A stretch of DNA of 64,000 nt from Streptomyces sp. F63 (lineage in GTDB: Bacteria > Actinomycetota > Actinomycetes > Streptomycetales > Streptomycetaceae), in contig NZ_JAGPXX010000024.1 in assembly GCF_018070345.1 (NCBI RefSeq), positions 31,697-95,696 of the forward strand, written 5' to 3'. Below are positions 16,681 through 27,430 of the stretch, one piece after another. Every line of letters begins with the position of its first letter. Position 1 is the stretch's first letter. The notes beneath the pieces were generated by a model, which worked only from the letters and a program-made list of their open reading frames with translations, was not told the DNA's origin and searched no databases. The position numbers were made by a program, and so were the translations under genes.

Positions 16681-17939
16681 ACATCGATCTCACGGACACC
16701 ACCTCCAGCCAGATCAACTCCAGCCTGGTCCAGGCCCGCCGGGCCGCCGGTTCCCCGGCCGTCGGCATGGTGCTGACCCTCATCATCGTCACCGACGAGG
16801 GCAACCACTACGACGCGCTCAGGTCGGCCAGACAGGCCTCCCAGGAGCACCCCTCCCGCATCCTCGTGGTCATCAGGCGGCCGGGGCGCTCGCCCCGGGA
16901 CCGCAAGCTCGCCCGGCTGGACGCGGAAGTGCGGGTCGGCGGGGAGACCGGCACCAGCGAGACGGTGCTGCTGCGGCTCCACGGCGAACTGGCCCACCAC
17001 GCCCACTCGGTCGTCCTGCCGCTGCTGCTGCCGGACACCCCCGTGGTCGTGTGGTGGCCGGAGGACGCGCCGGCGCACCCCAACGAGGACCTGCTGGGCA
17101 AGCTGGCCGCCCGGCGCATCACCGACGCCTCGGCCACCGAGGACCCGGTCTCCACGCTCGCCCTGCGGGCCGAGACGTACACGCCCGGCGACACCGACCT
17201 GGCGTGGACCCGCATCACCCCGTGGCGCAGCGTGCTCGCGGCCGCCCTCGACCAGCGGCACGCGCCGGTCGAGTCGGCCGTGGTCGAGGGCGAGGCGTAC
17301 AACCCGAGCAGCGAGCTGCTGGCCCTGTGGCTGGCCGACCGGCTGAAGGTGCCGGTGGCCCGCAAGGTGTCGGCGGGGCCGGGCCTCACGGCCGTACGGC
17401 TGACGACCGGCGAGGGCGAGGTCTGCCTGCACCGGGCGGACGGCTCGCTGGCGGCGCTGAAGATGCCCGGCCAGCCGGACCGGCATGTCGCGCTCCAGCG
17501 GCGGGAAACCTCCGAGCTGATCGCGGAGGAGCTGCGGCGGCTGGACCCGGACGAGGCGTACGCCGCCACGGTGCGCTTCGGCGCCGGGCGGCTCGGCAAG
17601 CAGACGATCCAGCCGGAGACGGTGAACGGGGCACGGACGGCCCCGGCGCCCGGGGCACCGGCCGCCGGGCGGACACCGTCCGGGCCGGAGCCGGAGAAGC
17701 CGCCGGCCCCGGCCCTCCGGGCGCCGGAGGCCCCGCGGCCCGCGCCCCGGGGACCGTCCGGCTCGCCGGGGGCCTCCGCCGGGGCGGGCTCCCCCGGTGC
17801 TCCGGCAGCGCCCGGTTCCACCCGCGCACCGACGCCGCCGCCTCCCCCGCCGGGGGCGCGCCCGCTGGAGAGCACCCGGCCGCAGCCGCCCCGTACGGAT
17901 CCGGGCGGCGCGGGCCCGGCCGGGAGGCCGGCCCCGTGA
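16677..17939 (+). CDS. opcA: glucose-6-phosphate dehydrogenase assembly protein OpcA
   Basis: Assembly and activation partner of Zwf. The conserved part (residues 1 to about 312) contains LIIVTDEGNHYDAL, PDTPVVVWWPEDAP and YNPSSELLALWLADRL. From about 316 to the end the protein is a Pro/Ala/Gly-rich tail of about 100 residues. This tail is longer than I expect for the family and is probably disordered. The ATG overlaps the zwf stop (ATGA) and its own stop overlaps the pgl GTG start (GTGA), so the three genes are tightly coupled. Confidence 0.95.
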   Translation: MNIDLTDTTSSQINSSLVQARRAAGSPAVGMVLTLIIVTDEGNHYDALRSARQASQEHPSRILVVIRRPGRSPRDRKLARLDAEVRVGGETGTSETVLLRLHGELAHHAHSVVLPLLLPDTPVVVWWPEDAPAHPNEDLLGKLAARRITDASATEDPVSTLALRAETYTPGDTDLAWTRITPWRSVLAAALDQRHAPVESAVVEGEAYNPSSELLALWLADRLKVPVARKVSAGPGLTAVRLTTGEGEVCLHRADGSLAALKMPGQPDRHVALQRRETSELIAEELRRLDPDEAYAATVRFGAGRLGKQTIQPETVNGARTAPAPGAPAAGRTPSGPEPEKPPAPALRAPEAPRPAPRGPSGSPGASAGAGSPGAPAAPGSTRAPTPPPPPPGARPLESTRPQPPRTDPGGAGPAGRPAP

Positions 17940-18718
17940 GCACTCCGCAGATCGTCGTCCACCGCGACAAGGAACTGATGGCCGGGGCGGCCGCCGCCCG
18001 GCTGATCACGAAGATCGTGGACGCCCAGTCGGCGCGCGGCTCGGCCTCGGTGGTGCTCACCGGCGGCCGGAACGGCAACGGGCTGCTGGCCGCGCTCGCC
18101 GCGTCGCCGGCGCGGGACGCCGTGGACTGGACGCGGATCGACCTGTGGTGGGGCGACGAGCGCTTCCTGCCCGCGAACGACCCCGAGCGCAACGAGGTCC
18201 AGGCCCGCGCGGCCCTGCTGGACGCCCTGCCGCTCGACCCGGCCCGCGTCCACCCGATGGCCCCCTCCGACGGTCCCCACGGTCCGGACGTGGAGGCCGC
18301 GGCCGAGGCGTACGCCGAGGAACTGGAACGGGCGGCCGCCCCGGAGGACCACGGACCGGTGCCGGCCTTCGACGTGCTGATGCTGGGAGTCGGCCCGGAC
18401 ACCCATGTGGCTTCGCTGTTCCCGGAGTTGTCGGCCGTCCGGGAGACGGAGCGGACGGTCGTCGGGGTGCACGGCGCGCCCAAGCCGCCGCCGACCCGGA
18501 TCTCCCTGACCCTGCCCGCGATCCGCGCGGCCCGCGAGGTGTGGCTGCTGGCGGCGGGCGGGGACAAGGCCAAGGCGGTGGCGCTCGCGCTGTCCGGTGC
18601 CGGGGAGATCCAGGTGCCGGCGGCGGGCGCGTACGGCACCCGCCGCACCCTGTGGCTGCTCGACCGGGCCGCCGCGGCCGGGCTGCCGCGCGGGATGTAC
18701 CCGCCCGCGTCCCCCTGA
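17936..18718 (+). CDS. pgl: 6-phosphogluconolactonase
   Basis: Hydrolyses the lactone made by Zwf to 6-phosphogluconate. 260 residues. Motifs include VVLTGGRNGNGLLAAL, the RIDLWWGDERFLP strand and DVLMLGVGPDTHVASLFP, typical of the DevB type. The GTG start overlaps the opcA stop by four bases. It is the last gene of the run, and a hairpin at 18749-18792 follows. No gnd gene for the next step is present in the window. Confidence 0.96.
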   Translation: MSTPQIVVHRDKELMAGAAAARLITKIVDAQSARGSASVVLTGGRNGNGLLAALAASPARDAVDWTRIDLWWGDERFLPANDPERNEVQARAALLDALPLDPARVHPMAPSDGPHGPDVEAAAEAYAEELERAAAPEDHGPVPAFDVLMLGVGPDTHVASLFPELSAVRETERTVVGVHGAPKPPPTRISLTLPAIRAAREVWLLAAGGDKAKAVALALSGAGEIQVPAAGAYGTRRTLWLLDRAAAAGLPRGMYPPASP

Positions 18719-18748
18719 CGCGTCGCCCGCCGGGCCGCTCGTACCGGA

Positions 18749-18792
18749 AACGGCCCGGGGCCGTGCACCGGAGTGCACGCTCCCGGGCCGTT
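18749..18792. terminator. bidirectional hairpin between pgl and pgi
   Basis: Inverted repeat of 11 bases (18749-18759 with 18782-18792). The 22-base loop contains a second small GTGCAC direct pair. It separates two convergent genes. Confidence 0.7.
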
Positions 18793-18828
18793 CCGCCGTT
18801 CCGGGGCCTTCCGTTCCCCGGTTGTCCC

Positions 18829-20490
18829 CTAGCGGCCGCGCAGGGTGCGGTAGCGGGAGACGAGGGCGGCCGTGGAGGCGTCCAGGCCGGGCACGTCGGC
18901 CCCCTCGGTGAGCGCGGGCTCGATCCGCTTGGCCAGCACCTTGCCCAGCTCGACGCCCCACTGGTCGAAGGAGTCGATGTTCCAGACGGCGCCCTGCACG
19001 AAGACCTTGTGCTCGTAGAGCGCGACCAGCTGGCCGAGGACCGAGGGGTTCAGCTCGGGGGCCAGGATGGTGGTCGTGGGGTGGTTGCCGTGGAAGGTGC
19101 GGTGCGGCACCTGCCCGGCCGGTACCCCCTCCGCCTCGACCTCCTCCGCCGTCTTGCCGAAGGCGAGCGCCTGGCCCTGCGCGAAGAGATTGGCCATCAG
19201 CAGGTCGTGCTGGGCCGCCAGCCGGTCGTCGAGCTCGCCGGCCGGGCGGGCGAAGCCGAGGAGGTCGGCCGGGATCATCTTGGTGCCCTGGTGCAGCAAC
19301 TGGTAGTACGCGTGCTGCCCGTTGGTGCCGGGTGTGCCCCAGACGACCGGCCCCGTCTGCCAGCTCACCCGGCGGCCCTCGCGGTCCACCGACTTGCCGT
19401 TGGACTCCATGTCGAGCTGCTGGAGGTACGCGGTGAACCGGGAGAGGTAATGGCTGTACGGGAGCACGGCATGCGACTGGGCGTCGTGGAAGTTGCCGTA
19501 CCAGATGCCCAGCAGGCCGAGCAGCAGCGGGGCGTTCTCCTCCGGCGGTGCGCAGCGGAAGTGCTCGTCCATGAGATGGAAACCGGCCAGCATCTCGCGG
19601 AAGTGGTCCGGGCCGATGGCGATCATCAGGGACAGCCCGATGGCCGAGTCGTAGGAGTACCGGCCGCCGACCCAGTCCCAGAACTCGAACATGTTGGCCG
19701 TGTCGATGCCGAACTTCGCGACCTCCGGGGCGTTGGTCGAGACCGCCACGAAATGCCGGGCCACCGCCGCCTCGTCGCCGCCGAGTCCGTCCAGCAGCCA
19801 GCTGCGGGCGCTGGTGGCGTTGGTGATGGTCTCGATGGTGGTGAAGGTCTTGGAGGAGATGACGAACAGCGTCGTCTCCGGGTCCAGGCCGCGCAGGGCC
19901 TCGTGCAGATCCGCGCCGTCGATGTTGGAGACGAAACGGAACGTCAGCTCCCGTGCGGTGTACGGCCGCAGCACCTCGTAGGCCATGGCCGGCCCGAGGT
20001 CGGAGCCGCCGATGCCGATGTTGACGACGGCCCGGATCGGCTTGCCGGTGTGGCCCCTCCACTGGCCCGCGCGGACCTTGTTGGCGAAGACGCACATCTT
20101 GCCCAGCACGGAATGGACGGCGGGGACCACGTTCTCCCCGTCCACCTCGATCACGGCGTCGTGCGGGGCGCGCAGCGCGGTGTGGAGCACCGCCCGGCCC
20201 TCGGTGTTGTTGATCTTCTCGCCGCGGAACATCGCGTCCCGCAGACCGGCGACCCCGGTCGCCGCGGCGAGATCGCGCAGCAGAGCGAGCGTCTCGTCGG
20301 TCACCAGGTGCTTGGAGTAGTCCAGATGGAGGTCACCGGCCTGGAGGGAGTAGCGTCCGGCACGCTCCGGGTCGCTCGCGAAGAGCTCCCGCAACCCCAC
20401 CTCCCCCAGTTTCTCCCGGTGCTGAGCCAACGCGGTCCACTCCGGCATGCGGTCCAGCCTGCCGCGGCCTTCTGCGTTCATCTCGGACAT
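18829..20490 (-). CDS. pgi: glucose-6-phosphate isomerase
   Basis: Interconverts glucose-6-phosphate and fructose-6-phosphate. 553 residues, close to the E. coli enzyme. Signatures seen are GIGGSDLGPAM, LFVISSKTFTTIET, GGRYSYDSAIGLS and the C-terminal SFDQWGVELGK. The ATG at 20490 is chosen on length; the ribosome binding site is weak (GAGAAGAAG) and an ATG three codons downstream is possible. It converges on pgl, placing the branch point between glycolysis and the pentose phosphate path next to that pathway's operon. Confidence 0.96.
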   Translation of the reverse strand: MSEMNAEGRGRLDRMPEWTALAQHREKLGEVGLRELFASDPERAGRYSLQAGDLHLDYSKHLVTDETLALLRDLAAATGVAGLRDAMFRGEKINNTEGRAVLHTALRAPHDAVIEVDGENVVPAVHSVLGKMCVFANKVRAGQWRGHTGKPIRAVVNIGIGGSDLGPAMAYEVLRPYTARELTFRFVSNIDGADLHEALRGLDPETTLFVISSKTFTTIETITNATSARSWLLDGLGGDEAAVARHFVAVSTNAPEVAKFGIDTANMFEFWDWVGGRYSYDSAIGLSLMIAIGPDHFREMLAGFHLMDEHFRCAPPEENAPLLLGLLGIWYGNFHDAQSHAVLPYSHYLSRFTAYLQQLDMESNGKSVDREGRRVSWQTGPVVWGTPGTNGQHAYYQLLHQGTKMIPADLLGFARPAGELDDRLAAQHDLLMANLFAQGQALAFGKTAEEVEAEGVPAGQVPHRTFHGNHPTTTILAPELNPSVLGQLVALYEHKVFVQGAVWNIDSFDQWGVELGKVLAKRIEPALTEGADVPGLDASTAALVSRYRTLRGR

Positions 20491-20541
20491 CGACCCACTT
20501 CTTCTCGTACGAGCCCCCACTGCGTCTTCCAACCTAAGGGA

Positions 20542-21921
20542 TCACACCGCGGCAGGAGGTGTCTCCCCGCTGCCCGGGGCGCGGAGCGCCGGCAGCAACG
20601 CCAGTACACCGAGCGCGAAGAGACCGGCGGTCAGCAGCGCGGGAGCGTTGAGGCCCCAGAAGGCGGCAGCCGCGCCGCCCAGCACGGCCCCGAGCGGGGC
20701 ACCGCCGGTGGACAGGGTGCGGCTCCCGGCACTCACCCGCCCGAGCATCCCGGACGGGCTGCGCTGCTGCAGCATCGTCACCTCGGTGACGTTCCAGATC
20801 ATGCCGATGACCCCGAAGACCCCCAGAGCGGCCAGGGCGGCGGGCAGACTGCGCACCGAACCGAGCACGGCCAGACAGCCGGTCTGCAGGACGAGACCCA
20901 GGACCAGGGCGCGGGCCTGCCCGATACGGCGGGTGGCCCGGCCGGCGACCAGGCCGCCCACGACGCTCCCGGCGCCGTAGGCCGTGAGGATGGCGGCATA
21001 GCCGGCCTCGCCCGCGTCCAGCCAGCCGGTCACATGGAGCACCAGCGTCGCGATCAGGGCCCCCATGCCCACGCTGGACAGCGCGTTGGCAAGGCACAGC
21101 GACCGCAGCACCCGGTCCCGCCACAGGACCCGCACACCCTCCGCGATGTCCCGGCGGAGGGTCCGCCCCCGGGATCGCGGCTTCCGTTCGGGCGCGCTGC
21201 CCCGGACGGAGGCGACGAGAGCCGCCGCCACCAGATACGTCGCGGCGTCGGCGGCGTAGGGCACGGCGGCGCCCAGGGCGAGCGCCGCCGGGACCAGCGG
21301 CGCGGCGACGAACGACCCCGCGATCTGCTGGCCGGTCATCAGCCGGGCGTTCGCCGAGGAGAGCGCGGAACCGGGGACGACGGAGGGCAGCAGGGCCGTG
21401 GCGGCGTTGTCGAAGACGGTCTGGAGGGTGGTGAGGGCGAAGGCCAGCGCGATCAGCAGGGCGATCGTCGCGAGACCGAGGGCCACGGCCACCGCGAAGG
21501 CCGCCATCAGCGCGCCCCGGAGCACGTCCACGGACCACATGGCGCGGCGCTGGTCCACCCGGTCGGCCACGGCCCCGCCGATCAGCCCGAAGAGGAGCCA
21601 CGGAAGGAACCCCGCGGCGGTCACCAGGGAGACCGGCAGCGGGTCGTCCGTGAGCCGCACCGCGAGCAGCGGCAGCGCCGCCCCGCGCAGGGCGTCACCG
21701 AAGCGGGACAGGACGGCGGCCGTCCACAGCCTCCCGTAACCGCCCCGCCAGGCGGGCACCGCCGGGGCGGGCCCCGCCGCCCCGGTCGTCACGGCTCCGG
21801 CCCCCGCGGCCGTGCCCGCGTCCGTGCCCTCGTCCGTGCCCTGTGGTGCGCCCTCGCCGGGGGCCGTGTCCGAGCCCCGGCCCGCGCCCCGGTCGGTGTT
21901 CGTGCCCGTGTGCGCCGTCAT
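20542..21921 (-). CDS. MFS transporter (EntS/drug-efflux type)
   Basis: A 459-residue transporter of the major facilitator superfamily with about 12 hydrophobic segments. A hydrophilic Gly/Ala/Thr-rich N-terminus of about 45 residues precedes the first helix, so the true start could be further in. The loop VADRVDQRRAMWSVDVLRG after helix 2 resembles the MFS A-type motif of exporters such as EntS and Tmr-like efflux proteins. Substrate unknown. It lies 51 bases beyond the pgi start on the same strand, so it may be co-transcribed with pgi. Confidence 0.85.
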   Translation of the reverse strand: MTAHTGTNTDRGAGRGSDTAPGEGAPQGTDEGTDAGTAAGAGAVTTGAAGPAPAVPAWRGGYGRLWTAAVLSRFGDALRGAALPLLAVRLTDDPLPVSLVTAAGFLPWLLFGLIGGAVADRVDQRRAMWSVDVLRGALMAAFAVAVALGLATIALLIALAFALTTLQTVFDNAATALLPSVVPGSALSSANARLMTGQQIAGSFVAAPLVPAALALGAAVPYAADAATYLVAAALVASVRGSAPERKPRSRGRTLRRDIAEGVRVLWRDRVLRSLCLANALSSVGMGALIATLVLHVTGWLDAGEAGYAAILTAYGAGSVVGGLVAGRATRRIGQARALVLGLVLQTGCLAVLGSVRSLPAALAALGVFGVIGMIWNVTEVTMLQQRSPSGMLGRVSAGSRTLSTGGAPLGAVLGGAAAAFWGLNAPALLTAGLFALGVLALLPALRAPGSGETPPAAV

Positions 21922-22103
21922 CGCACGCCCCGCCGCCCCCCGCCGTCACCGGCTCCGTAGGTGTCTCCCGTACGCCGGAGAACCTATCCGCGGGCACTGA
22001 CAACGGCATCGGGAGCATCCTCGTCCGGGATGCCCGAGGGGCCGGAAGCCCCGGTTCCGGAGGCGTTCGGGAAGTCCCGCGGGCCCGGCCCCGGGCGGGC
22101 AGG

Positions 22104-22148
22104 CCGACGGCCCGGCCGCCAGGGCTCGCCTGGCGGCCGGGCCGTCGG
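22104..22148. terminator. perfect 19-bp stem terminator after the rbpA-like gene
   Basis: Arms 22104-22122 and 22130-22148 are perfectly complementary with a seven-base loop. It lies about 40 bases past the stop of the gene at 22190-22525. Confidence 0.85.
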
Positions 22149-22189
22149 AAGATCGTGGTGCCGGTGTTCGCGGGCTCTGCGCGAGTCTC

Positions 22190-22525
22190 TCAGATCTCGC
22201 CGCGGAGCTTGGCCAGCGCCTCGGCGAGGATCGCCTCGCCGTCGGCGTCGCTGCGCCGTTCCCGCACATACGCGAGATGGGTCTTGTACGGCTCGGTGCG
22301 CGGCGGGTCCGGTGGGTTCTCCCGGTCCTGACCGGCGGGGAAGCCACAGCGCGGGCAGTCCCAGGTGTCGGGGACCTGCGCGTCGCTGGCGAAGCTCGGC
22401 TGCGTCTCGTGCCCGTTCGAGCACCAGAAGGAGATGCGGAGGCGCGGAGCGGACTCGCCCCGCTCTGCCTCCCCCATCGGCCCCGCGCCGACCCGGCTTC
22501 CACGGATCGCGTTGCCACTTGCCAC
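22190..22525 (-). CDS. RbpA-family RNA polymerase-binding protein
   Basis: A 111-residue protein of the RbpA type, which binds the primary sigma factor and RNA polymerase in actinobacteria and stimulates initiation. GNAIRGSRVGAG resembles the basic N-terminal tail of RbpA. FWCSNGHE and DCPRCGFPAG give a zinc-type Cys/His set in the core. YKTHLAYVRERRSDADGEAI matches the sigma-interacting helix region, where other RbpA proteins have THWDMLLERRS. The start is a GTG with CAGGGAG ten bases upstream. Streptomycetes usually have more than one RbpA-like protein, and this one looks like the paralogue next to secG rather than classical RbpA. Confidence 0.8.
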   Translation of the reverse strand: MASGNAIRGSRVGAGPMGEAERGESAPRLRISFWCSNGHETQPSFASDAQVPDTWDCPRCGFPAGQDRENPPDPPRTEPYKTHLAYVRERRSDADGEAILAEALAKLRGEI

Positions 22526-22590
22526 GGTCGTAACTCCCTGCGTGATGGTGCTGCGAAGCATCGGTAGGCAGCTCAGCTACCGGGCGCCCC

Positions 22591-22618
22591 AGTCTATGCA
22601 AGGCCCAACGCGCGTCCA
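22591..22618 (-). promoter_or_regulatory. candidate promoter of the rbpA-like gene
   Basis: TGGACG (22613-22618) and TAGACT (22591-22596) are 16 bases apart. A small stem (22562-22567 with 22577-22582) would sit near the 5' end of a leader of about 60 bases. Confidence 0.45.
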
Positions 22619-22684
22619 GTGGCCGAGTTGCAGAATCCGCCCCGCGGACGCAAGCCCATGATAGGCCGCGAACACGACGACCCG

Positions 22685-22921
22685 TCAGCTGTCCAGCTTC
22701 ATCAGGATGCCCAGCGCGACGATGCAGGCGAACCAGAGAAGCCCGATCACGACGGTGATGCGGTCGAGGTTGCGCTCGGCCACGGAGGACCCGCCGACGG
22801 AGGACTGCATGCCGCCGCCGAACATGTCGGACAGACCGCCGCCCTTCCCCTTGTGCATGAGCACCAGCATCATCAGCAGACCGCTGAAGATGATCAGGGC
22901 GATCGAGAACCCCATAACCAC
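22685..22921 (-). CDS. secG: preprotein translocase subunit SecG
   Basis: A 78-residue Sec translocon subunit with two membrane helices (about 4-22 and 55-74) joined by a Gly-rich loop (KGKGGGLSDMFGGGMQSS), the classic SecG layout. The start is GTG at 22921; an ATG two codons on (MGFSIAL) is equally compatible. It follows tpiA by 124 bases on the same strand, the usual actinobacterial order gap-pgk-tpiA-secG. Confidence 0.95.
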   Translation of the reverse strand: MVMGFSIALIIFSGLLMMLVLMHKGKGGGLSDMFGGGMQSSVGGSSVAERNLDRITVVIGLLWFACIVALGILMKLDS

Positions 22922-23045
22922 GACTGGACCAACTCTCTCGGGCTTGACGGCTGACTGCGGCAGTTCGGGGGCCGGCGGCTGTGCGCCGTCCCGGCCCCCG
23001 ACAGAGTACGCCGGACTGTGCTCTCCGGCCTACTTCCCGGTCTGC

Positions 23046-23834
<789 letters not shown>

Positions 23835-23840
23835 GCGGGG

Positions 23841-25043
23841 TCAGTCCTCCAGTGCGGCGAGGCCGGGGAGCGTCTTGCCCTCGAGGTACTCGAGGCTCGC
23901 GCCACCGCCGGTCGAAATGTGGCCGAAAGCGTTCTCGTCGAAGTCCAGCTGCCGCACGGCGGCGGCGGAGTCGCCACCGCCGACCACGGTGAAGGCCGGG
24001 CTGTCGACGAGAGCCTGGGCGACCGCGCGGGTGCCCTCGGCGTAGTCCGGGTGCTCGAAGACGCCCATCGGGCCGTTCCAGAAGACGGTGGCCGCGTCGG
24101 CGAGCTTCGAGGCGAAGAGCTTACGGGTCTCCGGGCCGATGTCCAGGCCCTGCAGATCGGCGGGGATGGCGTCCGCGGACACCGTGACCGGGTTCGCCGG
24201 GGCCTTCGCGTGCAGGTCCGGGAACTCCGCGGCCGCCAGCACGTCGACGGGCAGCACGAACTCCACGCCCTGCTTCTCCGCCCGCGAGAGGTACTCCCGG
24301 ACGGCGGGGATCTGGTCCTCCTGGAGCAGCGAGCCGCCGACCTCGTGCCCCTGGGCCTTGAGGAAGGTGTACGCCATGCCGCCGCCGATCAGGATGCGGT
24401 CGGCCTTGCCCAGCAGGTGGTCGATCACGCCGAGCTTGTCGGAGACCTTGGCGCCGCCGAGCACGACGGCGTACGGCCGCCCGACGTCCTCGGTGAGCTT
24501 CTTCAGGACGCCGACCTCGGTGGCGATGAGGCCGCCCGCGGCGTGCGGGAGACGCGCCGGGAGATCGTAGACGGAGGCGTGCTTGCGGTGCACCGCGCCG
24601 AAGCCGTCACCGACATAGAGGTCGGCGAGGGCGGCCAGCCGGTCGGCGAAGGCGCCGCGCTCGGCGTCGTCCTTGCTGGTCTCCCCCGGGTTGAAGCGCA
24701 GGTTCTCCAGGACGGCGACCTGGCCGCCGGCGAGGCCCTCCACGGTGGAGCGGGCACGGTCGTCCACGGTGTCGGCCGCGAACGCCACGTCCCGGCCCAG
24801 CAGTTCACCGAGGCGCGCGGCCGCGGGAGCGAGGGAGAACTTCGGGTCCGGGGCACCCTTGGGGCGGCCCAGATGCGAGGCGACGATCACCTTGGCGCCC
24901 GCGTCGGCGAGCCGGGCGATCGTCGGGAGGACGGCGCGGATGCGGCCGTCGTCGGTGATGGTGGTGCCGTCGAGCGGCACGTTGAGGTCGGCGCGGACGA
25001 AGACCCGCTTGCCCGCCACCTGGACGTCGTCGATCGTCTTCAT
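23841..25043 (-). CDS. pgk: phosphoglycerate kinase
   Basis: ATP-forming step of lower glycolysis. 400 residues. Substrate-domain motifs DLNVPLDG and SHLGRPKGAPDPKFSLAP are present, with GGAKVSDKLGVIDHLL and the nucleotide-site GGGDSAAAV. AAGGAG precedes the ATG. A short GTGAACCG-type tandem stretch lies just upstream (25057-25090). The terminator at 25103-25143 separates it from gap, so some pgk expression must come from read-through or a separate promoter. Confidence 0.97.
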   Translation of the reverse strand: MKTIDDVQVAGKRVFVRADLNVPLDGTTITDDGRIRAVLPTIARLADAGAKVIVASHLGRPKGAPDPKFSLAPAAARLGELLGRDVAFAADTVDDRARSTVEGLAGGQVAVLENLRFNPGETSKDDAERGAFADRLAALADLYVGDGFGAVHRKHASVYDLPARLPHAAGGLIATEVGVLKKLTEDVGRPYAVVLGGAKVSDKLGVIDHLLGKADRILIGGGMAYTFLKAQGHEVGGSLLQEDQIPAVREYLSRAEKQGVEFVLPVDVLAAAEFPDLHAKAPANPVTVSADAIPADLQGLDIGPETRKLFASKLADAATVFWNGPMGVFEHPDYAEGTRAVAQALVDSPAFTVVGGGDSAAAVRQLDFDENAFGHISTGGGASLEYLEGKTLPGLAALED

Positions 25044-25102
25044 GAGGGGACTCCTTGTGAACCGGTGAACCGGTGAACCCGGTGAGCCGGGGTGCCTGAT
25101 CA

Positions 25103-25143
25103 GGCAGCAGGGCCCGCGCGTTGCGGCCGCGGGCCCTGCTGCC
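25103..25143. terminator. hairpin between gap and pgk
   Basis: Perfect 16-base stem (25103-25118 with 25128-25143) with a nine-base loop, 30 bases after the gap stop. Because pgk and tpiA lie downstream on the same strand, it may act as an attenuator or mRNA-stabilising stem as well as a terminator. Confidence 0.75.
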
Positions 25144-25172
25144 TCATGTCGAGCTGTCCGGTGCGGCGGTGG

Positions 25173-26177
<1,005 letters not shown>

Positions 26178-26419
26178 GAACCGATCTCCTCGTTGGTACG
26201 CCGGCTGCGACACCGGCGAGCTGTATGGGATTCCCCGACCACCACCGACCCTACCCCTAAGAGAGGACGTTCGTGACATTGGCGCCGCTCCCCCGGCCCG
26301 GTCCCGCCATGCGGACAGCAGGCCGCCCGGCGCCCGCCCGGAGCGGGCCGGCCGGGCGTCCGGCAGGGGCCTCTCCCCGCTCGCGGACAGCCTTCCGGAC
26401 GCGCGGAAATGACGGGACG

Positions 26420-27430
26420 TCAGTGCAGTTGGCCGGCCATCTCACCGGTGAAGTCCTCGGCCATCTCCTCCGTGAGACCGGCCTCGGTACCGGGAATGCC
26501 CAGGTCCTGGGCGCGCTTGTCGGCCATCGCCAGCAGCCGCCGGATGCGGCCCGCCACGGCGTCCTTGGTCAGCGGCGGATCGGCGAGCGCCCCCAACTCC
26601 TCCAGGGACGCCTGCTTGTGTTCCATGCGGAGCCGGCCGGCCGCCGCGAGGTGTTCCGGCACGTCCTCGCCGAGGATCTCCAGCGCCCGCTGGACCCGGG
26701 CGCCGGCCGCGACGGCGGCGCGCGCCGAGCGGCGCAGATTGGCGTCGTCGAAGTTGGCGAGCCGGTTGGCGGTGGCCCGGACCTCGCGGCGCATCCGCCG
26801 CTCCTCCCAGGCCAGTACGGACTCGTGCGCCCCGAGCCGGGTCAGCAGCGCGCCGATCGCGTCACCGTCACGGACGACCACCCGGTCAACACCGCGCACT
26901 TCGCGGGCCTTGGCGCCGATGCCCAGCCGGCGGGCAGCGCCGACCAGGGCGAGCGCGGCCTCGGGGCCGGGGCAGGTGACTTCGAGGGAGGAGGAGCGGC
27001 CGGGCTCGGTGAGCGAGCCGTGCGCCAGGAAGGCGCCGCGCCACGCGGCCTCGGCGTCGCAGGTGGCACCGGAGACCACCTGCGGGGGAAGCCCGCGGAC
27101 CGGGCGGCCGCGGCCGTCCACCAGCCCGGTCTGACGGGCGAGTTGGTCGCCGCCGGCCACCACCCGGACCACGAAGCGGCTGCCGCGCCGCAGCCCGCCG
27201 GGGGCCATCACCACCAGATCGGAGGCGTGCCCGAAGATCTCCAGGATGTCCTTGCGGAGCCTGCGCGCCGCGATCCCCGTGTCCAGCTCCGCCTCGATCA
27301 CGATCCGGCCGCTGACGAGGTGCAGGCCGCCCGCGAACCGCAGGATCGACGAGACCTCCGACTTCCGGCAGCAGGTCCGGGTGACGGGGAGCCGGGAGAT
27401 TTCATCCTTCACCGCTGCCGTCATCGCCAT
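26420..27430 (-). CDS. whiA: sporulation regulator WhiA
   Basis: DNA-binding protein needed for sporulation in Streptomyces, working with WhiB. 336 residues. The N-terminal LAGLIDADG-like part includes KDEISRLPVTRTCCRKSEVSS and VSGATCDAEAAWRGAFLAHG; the C-terminal helix-turn-helix part includes LEELGALADPPLTKDAVAGRIRRLL. The last residues are variable. The ATG lies inside the end of yvcK (10-base overlap) with AAGGA upstream. Confidence 0.97.
   Translation of the reverse strand: MAMTAAVKDEISRLPVTRTCCRKSEVSSILRFAGGLHLVSGRIVIEAELDTGIAARRLRKDILEIFGHASDLVVMAPGGLRRGSRFVVRVVAGGDQLARQTGLVDGRGRPVRGLPPQVVSGATCDAEAAWRGAFLAHGSLTEPGRSSSLEVTCPGPEAALALVGAARRLGIGAKAREVRGVDRVVVRDGDAIGALLTRLGAHESVLAWEERRMRREVRATANRLANFDDANLRRSARAAVAAGARVQRALEILGEDVPEHLAAAGRLRMEHKQASLEELGALADPPLTKDAVAGRIRRLLAMADKRAQDLGIPGTEAGLTEEMAEDFTGEMAGQLH

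Noticed and set aside
16808..20095. Very long open frame on the minus strand across zwf/opcA/pgl/pgi (over 1000 codons)
   Set aside because: It lies antisense or out of frame to clearly conserved enzymes. Such long shadow frames are expected at this GC content.
22561..22584. tRNA-like arm (GGTAGCTGAGCTG on the minus strand)
   Set aside because: No acceptor stem, anticodon arm or T-loop can be folded around it. It is better read as a small stem in a leader.
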